Below, one piece after another: positions 34,870-44,072 of a stretch of DNA of 64,000 nt. The notes beneath the pieces are model-generated. The model was not told the origin of the DNA. It saw only the letters and a list, made by a program, of their open reading frames with translations, and searched no databases. Origin of the DNA: CAZLPZ01 sp964561535 (GTDB taxonomy: Bacteria > Pseudomonadota > Alphaproteobacteria > Micavibrionales > Micavibrionaceae); contig CAZLPZ010000003.1 in assembly GCA_964561535.1 (NCBI GenBank), positions 1-64,000 on the forward strand, in the 5' to 3' direction. A program made the translations under genes and the position numbers. The stretch's first letter is position 1; every line of letters begins with the position of its first letter.

Positions 34870-36014
34870 GTCTTGCCAAAGGGGCGGATGCCACGGCCGG
34901 TACATGGCCCGATGAACCCGATCGGTTCAAGGAAGAACACATTGATCCGTTCTTGACGTGGTGTGTCAAAAAAGGATCGTCCGATATTTCCATTCAAACG
35001 GATAAACCTGTTTATAATGAATTGTCAGGGTATTTATATCCGGCAGTGTATCGCGCGATTGATGGTGCGGATATGGCTGTTTTTTTGACTAAAATTTATG
35101 GAGCGGATGCAAGTGCACGGTTAGCATCGGGGCATGATCTGGATGTATCGTATGAAATTCGACCGGATCGGTATAGTCGAATGCGTTTCCGTGTGAATAT
35201 TACCGCGGTGCAATCAAAGGGGCGGGACGCCGCACAAATTACGATGCGGGTGTTACCTAAAGAACCGCCCACGATGAAGGAACTCAATATCGAAGAAGAT
35301 ATCATCAATAACTGGTCCCCACGACAGGGGATGGTGGTTGTTACGGGGCCAACAGGATCGGGGAAGACGACATTGCTTGCCGCTGGAAACCGGATGATCA
35401 TCGAACGTCCTCGTGGGTGTGGGAAGATGTTGACGTACGAGGCGCCGATTGAATATACGTATGATACGATCCAATCGCCGCGATCCTTGATTTCGCAAAC
35501 GGAAATCCCTCGGCATTTGCCGGATTTTGCAGCCGGTATTCGCAACGCCCTGCGCCGTAAACCGAATATCATCATGGTTGGTGAGGCACGCGATCGTGAA
35601 ACCATAGCGGCGGCCATCGAGGCGGCGCAAACAGGCCACGCGGTTTATACTACCACCCACACGATGGGGGTATCGGCCACTGTGCGCCGGATGGTGTCGA
35701 CGTTTGATATATCTGAACGGTCCGAACGTGCATATGCACTTATGGAAACATTACGGCTCATTGTGACCCAGGCGTTGGTTCCAAAAAAAGGCGGCGGTCG
35801 ATTGGGCGTACGTGAATGGATGCGATTCCCCGACGAGGTGCGCGAAAAATTATTGGATATGAATTATGAAGAATGGGGAACCGAAATTCAACGGATGATC
35901 CCGCAATATGGCCAAACCATGGCAAAAACGGCGACGAAAGTATTTGAAGAGGGGATTATTGACCGTCGATGGTATTTGTTGTTGACCGGGGCGTCATCCG
36001 GTGGGGGGCATTAA
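34848..36014 (+). CDS. dotB: Type IVB secretion ATPase DotB
   Basis: The 388-aa protein is a PilT/VirB11-like hexameric ATPase: Walker A GPTGSGKTT (about residue 167), an Asp box, Walker B IIMVGEARDRE (about 241) and the His box TGHAVYTTTHT. DotB supplies energy at the cytoplasmic base of the T4SS. The start ATG 34848 lies within the end of dotC, so translation is coupled. The N-terminal 25 residues are not conserved-looking and the true start may be a little later. Confidence 0.93.
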   Translation: MATRKPVSLAKGADATAGTWPDEPDRFKEEHIDPFLTWCVKKGSSDISIQTDKPVYNELSGYLYPAVYRAIDGADMAVFLTKIYGADASARLASGHDLDVSYEIRPDRYSRMRFRVNITAVQSKGRDAAQITMRVLPKEPPTMKELNIEEDIINNWSPRQGMVVVTGPTGSGKTTLLAAGNRMIIERPRGCGKMLTYEAPIEYTYDTIQSPRSLISQTEIPRHLPDFAAGIRNALRRKPNIIMVGEARDRETIAAAIEAAQTGHAVYTTTHTMGVSATVRRMVSTFDISERSERAYALMETLRLIVTQALVPKKGGGRLGVREWMRFPDEVREKLLDMNYEEWGTEIQRMIPQYGQTMAKTATKVFEEGIIDRRWYLLLTGASSGGGH

Positions 36015-36059
36015 AGGCAATTATTGGATTATTCGAATAGAGGTGAGGCCGGGGGGAAC

Positions 36060-36113
36060 CCCTCTCCCCTTGTGGGAGAGAGTGGCACGCCGAAGGCGTG
36101 GTGGGTGAGGGGA
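36060..36113. repeat. Dispersed composite palindromic repeat
   Basis: C-rich and G-rich ends flank two hairpins: CTCTCCC/GGGAGAG and CACGCC/GGCGTG. It is located between the dotB stop and the next start codon; GGGG just after it acts as the only plausible ribosome site for the gene at 36133. Confidence 0.6.
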
Positions 36114-36132
36114 AATAAGGGGAAAAATATTC

Positions 36133-37005
36133 ATGAAACAAACCATCACCACCATTTTGATCGCAGGCATTGTCAGTTATTTGGTCGTATCCTTTGCCCC
36201 GCCGTCAATCGTATCCGCCCCGCCCCATAAAGAATCGGTTTATGACCGCGTGATGCGTACGGGGACGATCCGGTGTGGGTATGGTATTTCTCCTCCTGTT
36301 TTGGTTCAAGATCCGAATACAAAAGAGATTTCAGGACTTGATTACGATGTCTGGCAAGAAATTGGTAAAGAATTAGGACTGAAAATTGAATTTATAGAAG
36401 AGGCAGGCTGGGGCAACTTTATTGAAGGGTTAAAGACCAGGCGATATGATGCGTTTTGCAGCGAGTTATGGACAGATCCGGCACGGTCGAAATATTTAAC
36501 GTTGACGATGCCTGTGATTTATTCATTTCTTCAAACGTATGTGCGTACGGATGACCATCGATTAGAAGGCAATCTTAAAAAGGTAAATAACCCTAATATT
36601 TCAATCCCCGCGATTGAAGGAGATGTCAGTATTGATATAGCAAAAAATCGTTTTCCGAAAGCGGCGATTTATTCTTTGCCTCAAACCGCGACTGTTTCGG
36701 ACATGATTATGGCGGTCCAATCCAAAAAAGCAGATGTCATCTTTTTGGATCCGGCGATGATTAAATCTTTTGAAGGAAAGAATCCCGGTGTATTACGTAT
36801 GTTGCCCGATGTTCCCCCCGCGTTCGTTTCTGGGTCGCATTATGGCTTTTTAAAGGGCGAAATTGAATTGCGAGATATGGTGAATATTGCCCTTCAAAAA
36901 ATGATTGATGATGGGCGGTTAAAAGGTATGGCATATAAATATTCATCGGAATATGTGGTCCCGCGTCCAAATTATGATATAAATAATAAATCGATTAAAT
37001 TTTAA
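36133..37005 (+). CDS. Family 3 extracellular solute-binding protein
   Basis: The 290-aa protein has an N-terminal hydrophobic leader or anchor, then a two-lobe periplasmic binding fold of the amino-acid type: TGTIRCGYGISPPVL, SGLDYDVWQEIGKELGL, WGNFIEGLKTRRYDAFCSELW and a C-terminal SGSHYGFLKGEIELRD stretch. Such proteins deliver polar amino acids to ABC transporters or act as sensors. No permease or ATPase gene is nearby. It is placed between dotB and icmT on the same strand, so it may be expressed with the T4SS genes. The repeat before it could have donated the ribosome site. Confidence 0.85.
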   Translation: MKQTITTILIAGIVSYLVVSFAPPSIVSAPPHKESVYDRVMRTGTIRCGYGISPPVLVQDPNTKEISGLDYDVWQEIGKELGLKIEFIEEAGWGNFIEGLKTRRYDAFCSELWTDPARSKYLTLTMPVIYSFLQTYVRTDDHRLEGNLKKVNNPNISIPAIEGDVSIDIAKNRFPKAAIYSLPQTATVSDMIMAVQSKKADVIFLDPAMIKSFEGKNPGVLRMLPDVPPAFVSGSHYGFLKGEIELRDMVNIALQKMIDDGRLKGMAYKYSSEYVVPRPNYDINNKSIKF

Positions 37006-37028
37006 CTTTATGTAGATAAACTGAATTT

Positions 37029-37291
37029 ATGTCCGCCGCTGATCAAATCACCCAAGCACAAGAACAGTTGAATTGGCATTGGCGCAATTCGATGTTACCG
37101 ATCCGCTTTTTTAATTTGGATGCGCGGGCTGTTTTGCCGTTTTGCGCCCTGATTTTTTATGCGCGCCTGGTCACGTTGTTTTTTGCGGTTGTGATCACTC
37201 TGTTGTTTTGGGGAGTGGAACGTATGGGATTGACGTTCCCATCGGCTTTACGCAAATTTCGGGCTTTGTTGCTTGGTAACCTTCGGCCCGC
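37029..37291 (+). CDS. icmT: Type IVB secretion protein IcmT (3' end lost in assembly gap)
   Basis: The visible 87 codons match the whole of IcmT, whose usual length is about 86 aa: WHWRNSMLPIRFFNLDARA, a hydrophobic stretch with two possible helices and GVERMGLTFPSALRKFRA. IcmT is a small inner-membrane component of the Dot/Icm machine and in Legionella is needed for egress from host cells. The gene runs into 100 N. After the gap one frame ends in GFLPS and TGA overlapping the next ATG (ATGA), which could be the IcmT end, but the gap length is not reliable. Confidence 0.85.
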
Positions 37292-37391
37292 NNNNNNNNN
37301 NNNNNNNNNNNNNNNNNNNNNNNNNNNNNNNNNNNNNNNNNNNNNNNNNNNNNNNNNNNNNNNNNNNNNNNNNNNNNNNNNNNNNNNNNNN
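37292..37391. other. Assembly gap (100 N)
   Basis: A round-number run of N, so the real distance is unknown. Additional genes could be missing here. Confidence 0.95.
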
Positions 37392-37405
37392 GGTTTCTTG
37401 CCATC

Positions 37406-38818
37406 ATGAACACGCCACAAAAGTTCCCATATTTTTTTCTTTTGACCGCAATGATTGGTTTTTTCCCTGTATCGTCAGTCCAGGCTGGTTTTGATTGGGT
37501 GAGTCCTCCCTCTTCGGCCTCTCTTGTTTCAAAAACGGCGCCTGTTCAAGGTGTTGAGGCGGCTGTATTACCGCCGCAGGCTGGGGTGGCGATGAGGGAA
37601 CAAGGAACGGCCGTTGTTCCTCAAGTTATGGTGCCGTCGACACCTGTTGTTTCGGTGCCTGGGGGTTCTTCTGGGGCGCGTACGTCATCGGCGCCGGTTT
37701 TATCATATCCGGATGAAGAATCGGTTCCGGTGATGGCGGCACCGACACAAATTCTAGACGAGCCGGTTGTTTCTGTCCCTGCTGTATCGACGGCAACTCA
37801 ACCGTCATCTTCATTAATGGTGATGGAACAACATCCTCGATCTGTTTATCCTCCCCGTGGAAATATACCATCTCGTCCGTTGGGGGCGGCCGGGGATGAT
37901 ACATCGCATGTTGTCATCCCGGAGGTCTCTGTGCGGGCCCGCCAAACGATGGTTCCTATTGGATCGTCCCCAATTCTTGATTCCGGGTCGGCATCTGGTG
38001 TTACGGCATCTGTTCCTGTATCGACGGTGCGGGTGGTAACAACGGCTCCGGCTGCTTCATCCTCTCCGAGGGGGGTTGTTGAGGGATTTGGGACAAACGT
38101 TCCGCTGTCTTTGGCTTTTGAACAAATCGTGCCGGCAGGGTGGACCATAGAAGATCAAGCGCATTTAGATCGGTCAATGATGGTATCTTGGGCTGGGGGG
38201 CGTCCATGGGATAAGGTTCTTGAAGATATGTTATATGCTCATGGTGTGCGGGTCAGTGTAACGGGGTCGAGCATTGTATTATTTAATGTTTCGGGGGTAC
38301 CATTAATCCCCGTATCTGGTGCTGGAAAAGCTGTGGCTGTCCCCTCTGTATCGGCACCTGTTTTACCGGCTCGTGTGGTTGAGACGTTACCGCCTGTTGT
38401 TCCGCCTATATCAAACGCATTGCCTGAACAAATCGTTGATCGTGAAGTTGCGGCCTCTGTGCCTTCTGTTATTTTAGGGAACAGGACCGAGGATTCTGAG
38501 AGAGTTTTGAATGGGTCGAGTTCGATAGGATCTGAAAAATTTGATGCGGCTCAGATAGATTTGTTTTCGGGTCGGACGGGCGAAAAAGTTCAGGATGTAT
38601 TGATAAGATGGGGCAGAATGGCGCATGTTCAAGTTATGTGGAATGTTGGGGTTGATTTAACTTTGCCCCAATCATTTGCTGTGAATGCCAGTTTTCCTCG
38701 GGCTGTTGAACGGTTATTGAACATTTACCATGAAGATCCTGTCCGCCCCGTGGCCGATCTTGAAACTAATCCTGCATCCGGTAGTGCAGCGATTTTGCGG
38801 GTTGTTCGTGCGCCATGA
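37406..38818 (+). CDS. Exported protein with TcpQ/secretin-N0-like domains, T4SS associated
   Basis: The 470-aa protein has a signal peptide (cut after VQA). Residues about 25-225 are a Ser/Val/Pro-rich disordered linker. Two related modules follow. The first, about 228-300, includes PLSLAFEQIVPAGWTIE and WDKVLEDMLYAHGV; the second, about 390-470, includes KVQDVLIRWGRMAHVQVMW. They have the TcpQ C-terminal pattern used by periplasmic proteins that dock to secretins. Its place after icmT, and the N0-like fold of DotD, suggest it is an outer-membrane-side part of the T4SS core. I give no Dot/Icm name. Confidence 0.7.
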   Translation: MNTPQKFPYFFLLTAMIGFFPVSSVQAGFDWVSPPSSASLVSKTAPVQGVEAAVLPPQAGVAMREQGTAVVPQVMVPSTPVVSVPGGSSGARTSSAPVLSYPDEESVPVMAAPTQILDEPVVSVPAVSTATQPSSSLMVMEQHPRSVYPPRGNIPSRPLGAAGDDTSHVVIPEVSVRARQTMVPIGSSPILDSGSASGVTASVPVSTVRVVTTAPAASSSPRGVVEGFGTNVPLSLAFEQIVPAGWTIEDQAHLDRSMMVSWAGGRPWDKVLEDMLYAHGVRVSVTGSSIVLFNVSGVPLIPVSGAGKAVAVPSVSAPVLPARVVETLPPVVPPISNALPEQIVDREVAASVPSVILGNRTEDSERVLNGSSSIGSEKFDAAQIDLFSGRTGEKVQDVLIRWGRMAHVQVMWNVGVDLTLPQSFAVNASFPRAVERLLNIYHEDPVRPVADLETNPASGSAAILRVVRAP

Positions 38819-38829
38819 TGATACGTGGT

Positions 38830-39891
38830 TTATAAATATCGTGTCAGGCTAAGCGACCCTAAAAGGCCTGTGACTTGATAGGATGATTCAAGTTGCGTTT
38901 TTAAAGATGAGATGCTGACTGCGACTTCGGCTGGATCAACTTCTTCAATATTTCCTAAAACCGTTTCCAGTAAATTTTTGTCGCTTGCGTGATTGGTGGC
39001 TGCTGTATCAAGAGATAGTTGTGCGCGCTGAAGTCTTTCTTCTTCCAAACGTAAACTTTCGATTCCTGAGTTAATTTCTTGAATGATGCCTTCGTAAACA
39101 GTGAAGAAATTTTCTTTTTGATCGTCTGCTGTTGTTCCTGGTGCAGTTCTTGTGGTTATAGGATCTCCTTCTTCAATTGATACTTTATCCAGATTCATAT
39201 TTTCCATTAAGGATAAGGCATTTAATATTTTTTTAAATCCACTTGAATCAGCGACAAGTGTATAATCTACATCTAAATTAACATCAGCGCGTACATATAC
39301 ACTTTTAACAAGGTTTGATGATAAGGAAGCTGAATATCCTATTGTTGTCTCTGGTGTAGATTGATAGCTTGAAATAAAAGCATCTGTTGTGATCGTGCCT
39401 GTGCGCCAATTTTCAACAAGTCCTGTCATATAGGCCGCATGAGCCCCTGAATCATTCATGGGTTTTGTGTATGAATCAGATCCAGCAAGAACATAACGAT
39501 CACCACTTTTTGTATTCGAAAGATCGCGTAAAAATTTTAAAGTGTCTTGAACAGCGCTTTTCGTTGTTACTAAATTTATATTTCCTTCTTGTAATTTTCC
39601 TGAAAGTGCATCAGAAATATTTTTAGATTGGCGCATAAATTCTTGAAGTGTACTTAATGTTGATTTGATTTGACTGGATCCAATCGCGATATTACTTTGA
39701 AAAACATCAACTTGATTTAGTTCAATGCGGGTACGTGTGGCGCGTATTCCCTCACGCCCCAAACCCGAAAGATTTGTGGATTTTTTTTGTGTTGATAATT
39801 GTGTTTGAAGTGTATTGAGTTGGATTCGAATTTCTTTTAGTCGACTATTATTATCAAGAAGTTGACCCAGTGTTGATACATTTCCAGACAT
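38830..39891 (-). CDS. flgL: Flagellar hook-associated protein 3 (FlgL)
   Basis: The 353-aa protein has the flagellin-like D0/D1 ends: an N-terminal helix (QLNTLQTQLSTQKKSTNLSGLG) and the C-terminal SLDTAATNHASDKNLLETVLGNIEEVDPAEVA region. FlgL joins the hook-side junction to the filament. A ribosome site (AGGG) precedes ATG 39891. It lies 17 bp after flgK and ends 11 bp from the converging TcpQ-like gene. No other flagellar genes are in the window. Confidence 0.88.
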   Translation of the reverse strand: MSGNVSTLGQLLDNNSRLKEIRIQLNTLQTQLSTQKKSTNLSGLGREGIRATRTRIELNQVDVFQSNIAIGSSQIKSTLSTLQEFMRQSKNISDALSGKLQEGNINLVTTKSAVQDTLKFLRDLSNTKSGDRYVLAGSDSYTKPMNDSGAHAAYMTGLVENWRTGTITTDAFISSYQSTPETTIGYSASLSSNLVKSVYVRADVNLDVDYTLVADSSGFKKILNALSLMENMNLDKVSIEEGDPITTRTAPGTTADDQKENFFTVYEGIIQEINSGIESLRLEEERLQRAQLSLDTAATNHASDKNLLETVLGNIEEVDPAEVAVSISSLKTQLESSYQVTGLLGSLSLTRYL

Positions 39892-39908
39892 TATTTTTCC
39901 CTTTATTC

Positions 39909-42209
39909 TTACCTAAAAGCACTTAAAAGTTCTTTGAACATATCGTTTGCGGTGGATATCGCACGTGCAGCAGCAGAATAGGCTGTTTGAATAACGATCA
40001 TGGTCGAGAGCTCTTCATCTAAATTGACGCCGGACTGATCAATGAGTTGTTTATCCAGTGTTTCTAAATATTGTTCTTCATCGTCCCGAATATTCTGTGC
40101 ATTAAGTTTGTCTTGGATTTGGGTATCGACGACTTTTTGTCCAAAATCAAGAATAGTGGTCGCGCTTGCAATGCCTGTCGATAGCGTCACGCTGGGCCCT
40201 AAATTATCGATTCGAAATGCCGCATGGGCGTGGTCGACCACAGGGATGGAGGATCCAAATATTTCTTCGATAATTCCTAATCCACCAGCTGTTGAAAATC
40301 CAGCTGCTTGACTGGTGAACGGGCCGCCAACAATTTTAAGGTCACCCCCACGCTGAGGGTGAAAACTTAAGAAACCACTTGCATCAATAACAATATCTGC
40401 TGTGTCAATACCAGGGACAGCATCAATTTTTGTAACCAACTGCGTTTGAGTGTCTCCCGGTTCAATGGTAATACGTGTTGGAGGATCATTTCCAACTTGA
40501 ACATCAAAATAGGGATCCGTTGTTGTTGTTGTGTCTGCGCTGAACCCTAAAAAAGAGAGGCCTGCATCTCCCATAGAGCCTGCTCCAATATCAACATTTC
40601 CGCGTGTTGAAATCGATAATTGGCCATAAATATTTACTGTGGCCACAACATCCATATCGGCAGGCCAGACCAAACTGTTGATGTATGATGCGATTTGTTC
40701 CGCTGCATTATCGACAGTCCCTATCCCTGTTCCCAATCCTGCAGATCCGATAGGATAGGCAGTCGCGGCGGTGCCCAGATCAATTGTAATTGTGCCTGAG
40801 TCGCTTGGAATACGGGCATCATAGACGCGGAGGGTAAAATCATCATTTGTCGGTGGTGTGCCAAAAGGATTCCCCGCGGCAGCGTTAGCGTCGACTGTGT
40901 ATTCAGCAAGATTTTTTGAGGATAAAATTGTATTCTGTGACCATAGCCCAAGATTTTCTTGAAGTGTATCGCCTAACGGATTAACCGAATCTCGAATATC
41001 TCGTGAACCTTCAACGGCCTGGTATTCGGTTTCTCCAAAGGCATTATTGATAATTCGTCGAATGACTTCATTGGAGCCCGATTGAAGAATATCGCCCTTG
41101 GTTCCTGACTGGATTAAAGTAGGATCATCCAAAACGGTGGGATTTACCTGAATTTCAGCAGAAAACCCAATATAATCAACAGGGGTTAAAGGCCCGGGTG
41201 GGTTAGCTATCGGGGCCGTATCTGCTGGAATATTCCCGTTTGCATCGCTAAAAAGACGCAAGCCCATCGAATCAAATCGTTGAGCTAATCGAAAGGCCGT
41301 TTCATCTAATTGTGCTTGATATTTCGGAATGATATCATCACGCAGATCAATCAATCCCCCTAACTCTCCACCAAGATTAGAGGATGCTAAATCAATCGCA
41401 TTCAGGTTTGTTGCGGGATTTCCGCCCAAATAGACGCCGTTGACAGTTAATGGATAATATTCATCTACCCCGGGGGATGATTTTGCGAAATAAAGGGTAT
41501 TTGGAAGTTCGTCGGCCAGCTGTTCCCCTGTGCGCGCTTGAACGACTAAAACGCCGTCACCGCGTGAAAAAAAACTGATATCAATCAATTGAGACAGTTC
41601 TTTAATGGCTTTATCTCGAATATCTTCGAAAGTCGCTGTTGTCCGGTTCATATTTCCGGAGGCTTTAATTTCTTGATTTTGAGAACTAATTTGTTCTAAA
41701 AGCGTGTTAATTCGATCGATATCACGCGACATATCATCTTCAGCATCGTTTCGCAGTTGGTTTAGTAATTTTGCATAATCGTTAATTTGTTTTGAGGCGT
41801 CTTTTCCACTGGCGACGACGCTGTTAAGTGAAAAAGTATTTTGCGGGTTATCCGATAGGGCGACAAAACTGTCGCGAACATCGGCAATTTTTGCCGCAAT
41901 ATTTTTTTCTGAATCGGAACTTCCGTGGAAATTTTCGATTTGTTCCAAATAGTTAATCTTAATATCGGAATACCCAACGGCAGATACCTGGGTCCAAACG
42001 TCTCGAGATAAAAAAAGATCAACTTTACGAATAATGGGTTCGGCGGTTACCCCTACAGCCTCTCCAGCTACCACGCGTGCTGATTGAGGTAGAATTTTAC
42101 GGGAATAACCTGGGGTTTGGACGTTTGCAATATTGGTCGAGATCAAGCTCAATTGTTGTTGAGCGATCCGGAGGCCGGTAAGGGCAGAATCAAGACTATT
42201 GGATGCCAT
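39909..42209 (-). CDS. flgK: Flagellar hook-associated protein 1 (FlgK)
   Basis: The 766-aa protein starts at ATG 42209 (MASNSLDSALTGL); an upstream in-frame codon would add a hydrophobic stretch without sense. The N-terminus has the axial-protein pattern LRIAQQQLSLISTNIANVQTPGYSR, and the C-terminus has SGVNLDEELSTMIVIQTAYSAAARAI. Between lie about 550 residues of surface domain, longer than the E. coli protein (547 aa in all). It forms the first hook-filament junction zone. Divergent from pntAA. Confidence 0.93.
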   Translation of the reverse strand: MASNSLDSALTGLRIAQQQLSLISTNIANVQTPGYSRKILPQSARVVAGEAVGVTAEPIIRKVDLFLSRDVWTQVSAVGYSDIKINYLEQIENFHGSSDSEKNIAAKIADVRDSFVALSDNPQNTFSLNSVVASGKDASKQINDYAKLLNQLRNDAEDDMSRDIDRINTLLEQISSQNQEIKASGNMNRTTATFEDIRDKAIKELSQLIDISFFSRGDGVLVVQARTGEQLADELPNTLYFAKSSPGVDEYYPLTVNGVYLGGNPATNLNAIDLASSNLGGELGGLIDLRDDIIPKYQAQLDETAFRLAQRFDSMGLRLFSDANGNIPADTAPIANPPGPLTPVDYIGFSAEIQVNPTVLDDPTLIQSGTKGDILQSGSNEVIRRIINNAFGETEYQAVEGSRDIRDSVNPLGDTLQENLGLWSQNTILSSKNLAEYTVDANAAAGNPFGTPPTNDDFTLRVYDARIPSDSGTITIDLGTAATAYPIGSAGLGTGIGTVDNAAEQIASYINSLVWPADMDVVATVNIYGQLSISTRGNVDIGAGSMGDAGLSFLGFSADTTTTTDPYFDVQVGNDPPTRITIEPGDTQTQLVTKIDAVPGIDTADIVIDASGFLSFHPQRGGDLKIVGGPFTSQAAGFSTAGGLGIIEEIFGSSIPVVDHAHAAFRIDNLGPSVTLSTGIASATTILDFGQKVVDTQIQDKLNAQNIRDDEEQYLETLDKQLIDQSGVNLDEELSTMIVIQTAYSAAARAISTANDMFKELLSAFR

Positions 42210-42405
42210 TGGCTTCTCGTGTGAAAAAAGCAAATTTGTTAAATCTTCTTGGATAGCTGTTGCAAATAGAGTGCCAAGATAAAAAGGCATAAATTATTCA
42301 CCTTATAATATGTAATATTTTAGGATGGGCTTTTCAGGCGAGCTGATTTCGGGCTATCTTTCTGTCAGGGATGTGTCATCGTTTGATTAGAAAAGGATTT
42401 TTTAT

Positions 42406-43536
42406 ATGTCGGCTGTGATTGGTGTTTTAAAAGAAACGGCGGATGCTGAATCTCGAGTTGCAATAACCCCGGATACAGCGCGCAAAATGATTCTTGCGGG
42501 GCATACGGTTTTAATTGAACATGACGCCGGGATTTCGGCTTTTTATGATGATGCGGCGTATATTGCGGCTGGGGTAGAAATATGTATCAACCCCGATGAT
42601 ATTGTGCGGCGGGCGGATTGTCTCTGGAGTGTTCAGATACCAGAAGCTGGTGCGTTATCGACTTTGCCATCTGGCGCAATCGTGATTGGATTTATGAATG
42701 CAGGAGCCCGCCGGGATGACGTTTTGTCATGTGCGTCACTTGGGGCAACTGTATTGGGTATGGAATATGTGCCCCGTATTTCACGGGCTCAAGGGATGGA
42801 TGCGTTATCATCACAATCAAATTTGGGGGGCTACCGTGCGGTAATCGAGGCCTCTGCGTTTTATGGGCGTGCTTTCCCGATGATGATGACGGCGGCGGGT
42901 ACAATTTCGGCGGCGCGTGTGTTTGTAATGGGCGCAGGTGTCGCTGGATTGCAGGCTGTGGCGACGGCCCGACGTTTGGGCGCTGTTGTATCTGCAACCG
43001 ATGTGCGGTTGGCCGCCAAGGAACAGGTGATGTCGTTGGGCGCAAAATTTGTAATGGTTGAAGATGATGAAACAAAGGCGGCAGAAACATCTGGTGGTTA
43101 TGCGCGCGATATGTCTGATGCGTATAAGACGAAACAAGCAGAATTAATAGCGGATACGATTGCTAGACAAGATATCGTGATTACTACGGCTCAAATTCCA
43201 GGCCGGTCTGCGCCACGTCTTGTGACGCGTGCGATGATTGAAACAATGCGGCCAGGATCCGTGATTGTTGATATGGCAGTCGAGAGTGGGGGTAACGTTG
43301 AAGGGTCTGTAATGGGTCAAGTCGTGATGCAAAACGGGGTTACTTTGGTAGGGTATAGAAATTTACCAGGTCGTGTTTCCTATGATGCGTCGGCATTATA
43401 TGCACGGAATGTCATGAACGTTTTTAATCATATTTGGAATAAGGATATGCATAAAATGGTCATTGATTCGTCGGATGTGATTATCGGGCCGATGCTTGTG
43501 ACGATGGGTGGACAAATTATGAAAGAAGGAATTTAA
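42406..43536 (+). CDS. pntAA: NAD(P) transhydrogenase subunit alpha, part 1
   Basis: The 376-aa protein is domain I (NAD-binding) of the proton-pumping transhydrogenase: an alanine-dehydrogenase-like N-terminus (VLKETADAESRVAITPDT) and a Rossmann fold with FVMGAGVAGLQAVATARRLGA. The enzyme makes NADPH from NADH using the proton gradient. Split alpha subunits are typical of alphaproteobacteria. The ribosome site AAAAGGA precedes ATG 42406. pntAB starts 1 bp after its stop. Confidence 0.95.
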   Translation: MSAVIGVLKETADAESRVAITPDTARKMILAGHTVLIEHDAGISAFYDDAAYIAAGVEICINPDDIVRRADCLWSVQIPEAGALSTLPSGAIVIGFMNAGARRDDVLSCASLGATVLGMEYVPRISRAQGMDALSSQSNLGGYRAVIEASAFYGRAFPMMMTAAGTISAARVFVMGAGVAGLQAVATARRLGAVVSATDVRLAAKEQVMSLGAKFVMVEDDETKAAETSGGYARDMSDAYKTKQAELIADTIARQDIVITTAQIPGRSAPRLVTRAMIETMRPGSVIVDMAVESGGNVEGSVMGQVVMQNGVTLVGYRNLPGRVSYDASALYARNVMNVFNHIWNKDMHKMVIDSSDVIIGPMLVTMGGQIMKEGI

Positions 43537-43537
43537 A

Positions 43538-43975
43538 ATGACGGCAATAACGGATGCAGGCACATCGGCGATTTTAAATCAAGCAGCTGGGGTTGCAAGT
43601 TCGGCTCAGGATCTTGCAGATCAAGCCGCCGCTTTGGCGCTTGCCGCTGGATCCGGTTCATACGATGCGGGGGTCTCGGCAGCGCATAGCGGTGATTTTT
43701 TGATGATGGGGGTGACTGTTTTTGTTCTTGCTTGTTTTGTTGGATATTATGTGGTGTGGCGCGTAACGCCGGCATTGCATGCGCCGTTGATGGCCATGAC
43801 AAATGCAATTTCATCTGTGGTGATTGTGGGGGCTTTGATTGGGGCAGGTCTTGTAGGTGGATCGGTTGCAAAAGTGTTTGGGTTTTTTGCCGTGATGTTT
43901 GCCGCCATTAATATTTTTGGGGGATTTATTGTTACACGGCGTATGCTTGCTATGTTTAGAAAAAAATTATCATAA
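43538..43975 (+). CDS. pntAB: NAD(P) transhydrogenase subunit alpha, part 2
   Basis: The 145-aa membrane protein has a polar Ala-rich head (about 50 residues), longer than usual, and four hydrophobic segments: GVTVFVLACFVGYYVVW, PLMAMTNAISSVVIVGAL, VAKVFGFFAVMFAAINIFGG. It is part of the proton channel (domain II) of the transhydrogenase. Confidence 0.94.
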   Translation: MTAITDAGTSAILNQAAGVASSAQDLADQAAALALAAGSGSYDAGVSAAHSGDFLMMGVTVFVLACFVGYYVVWRVTPALHAPLMAMTNAISSVVIVGALIGAGLVGGSVAKVFGFFAVMFAAINIFGGFIVTRRMLAMFRKKLS

Positions 43976-44072
43976 GTAATTCATAGGATTTTTCCCTAGT
44001 TTTTTTGGGGGAAAGAAAAAATCTTACGGTTATTTCTTAATTAAAATGACTATATAAGGATTTGTAAATACA

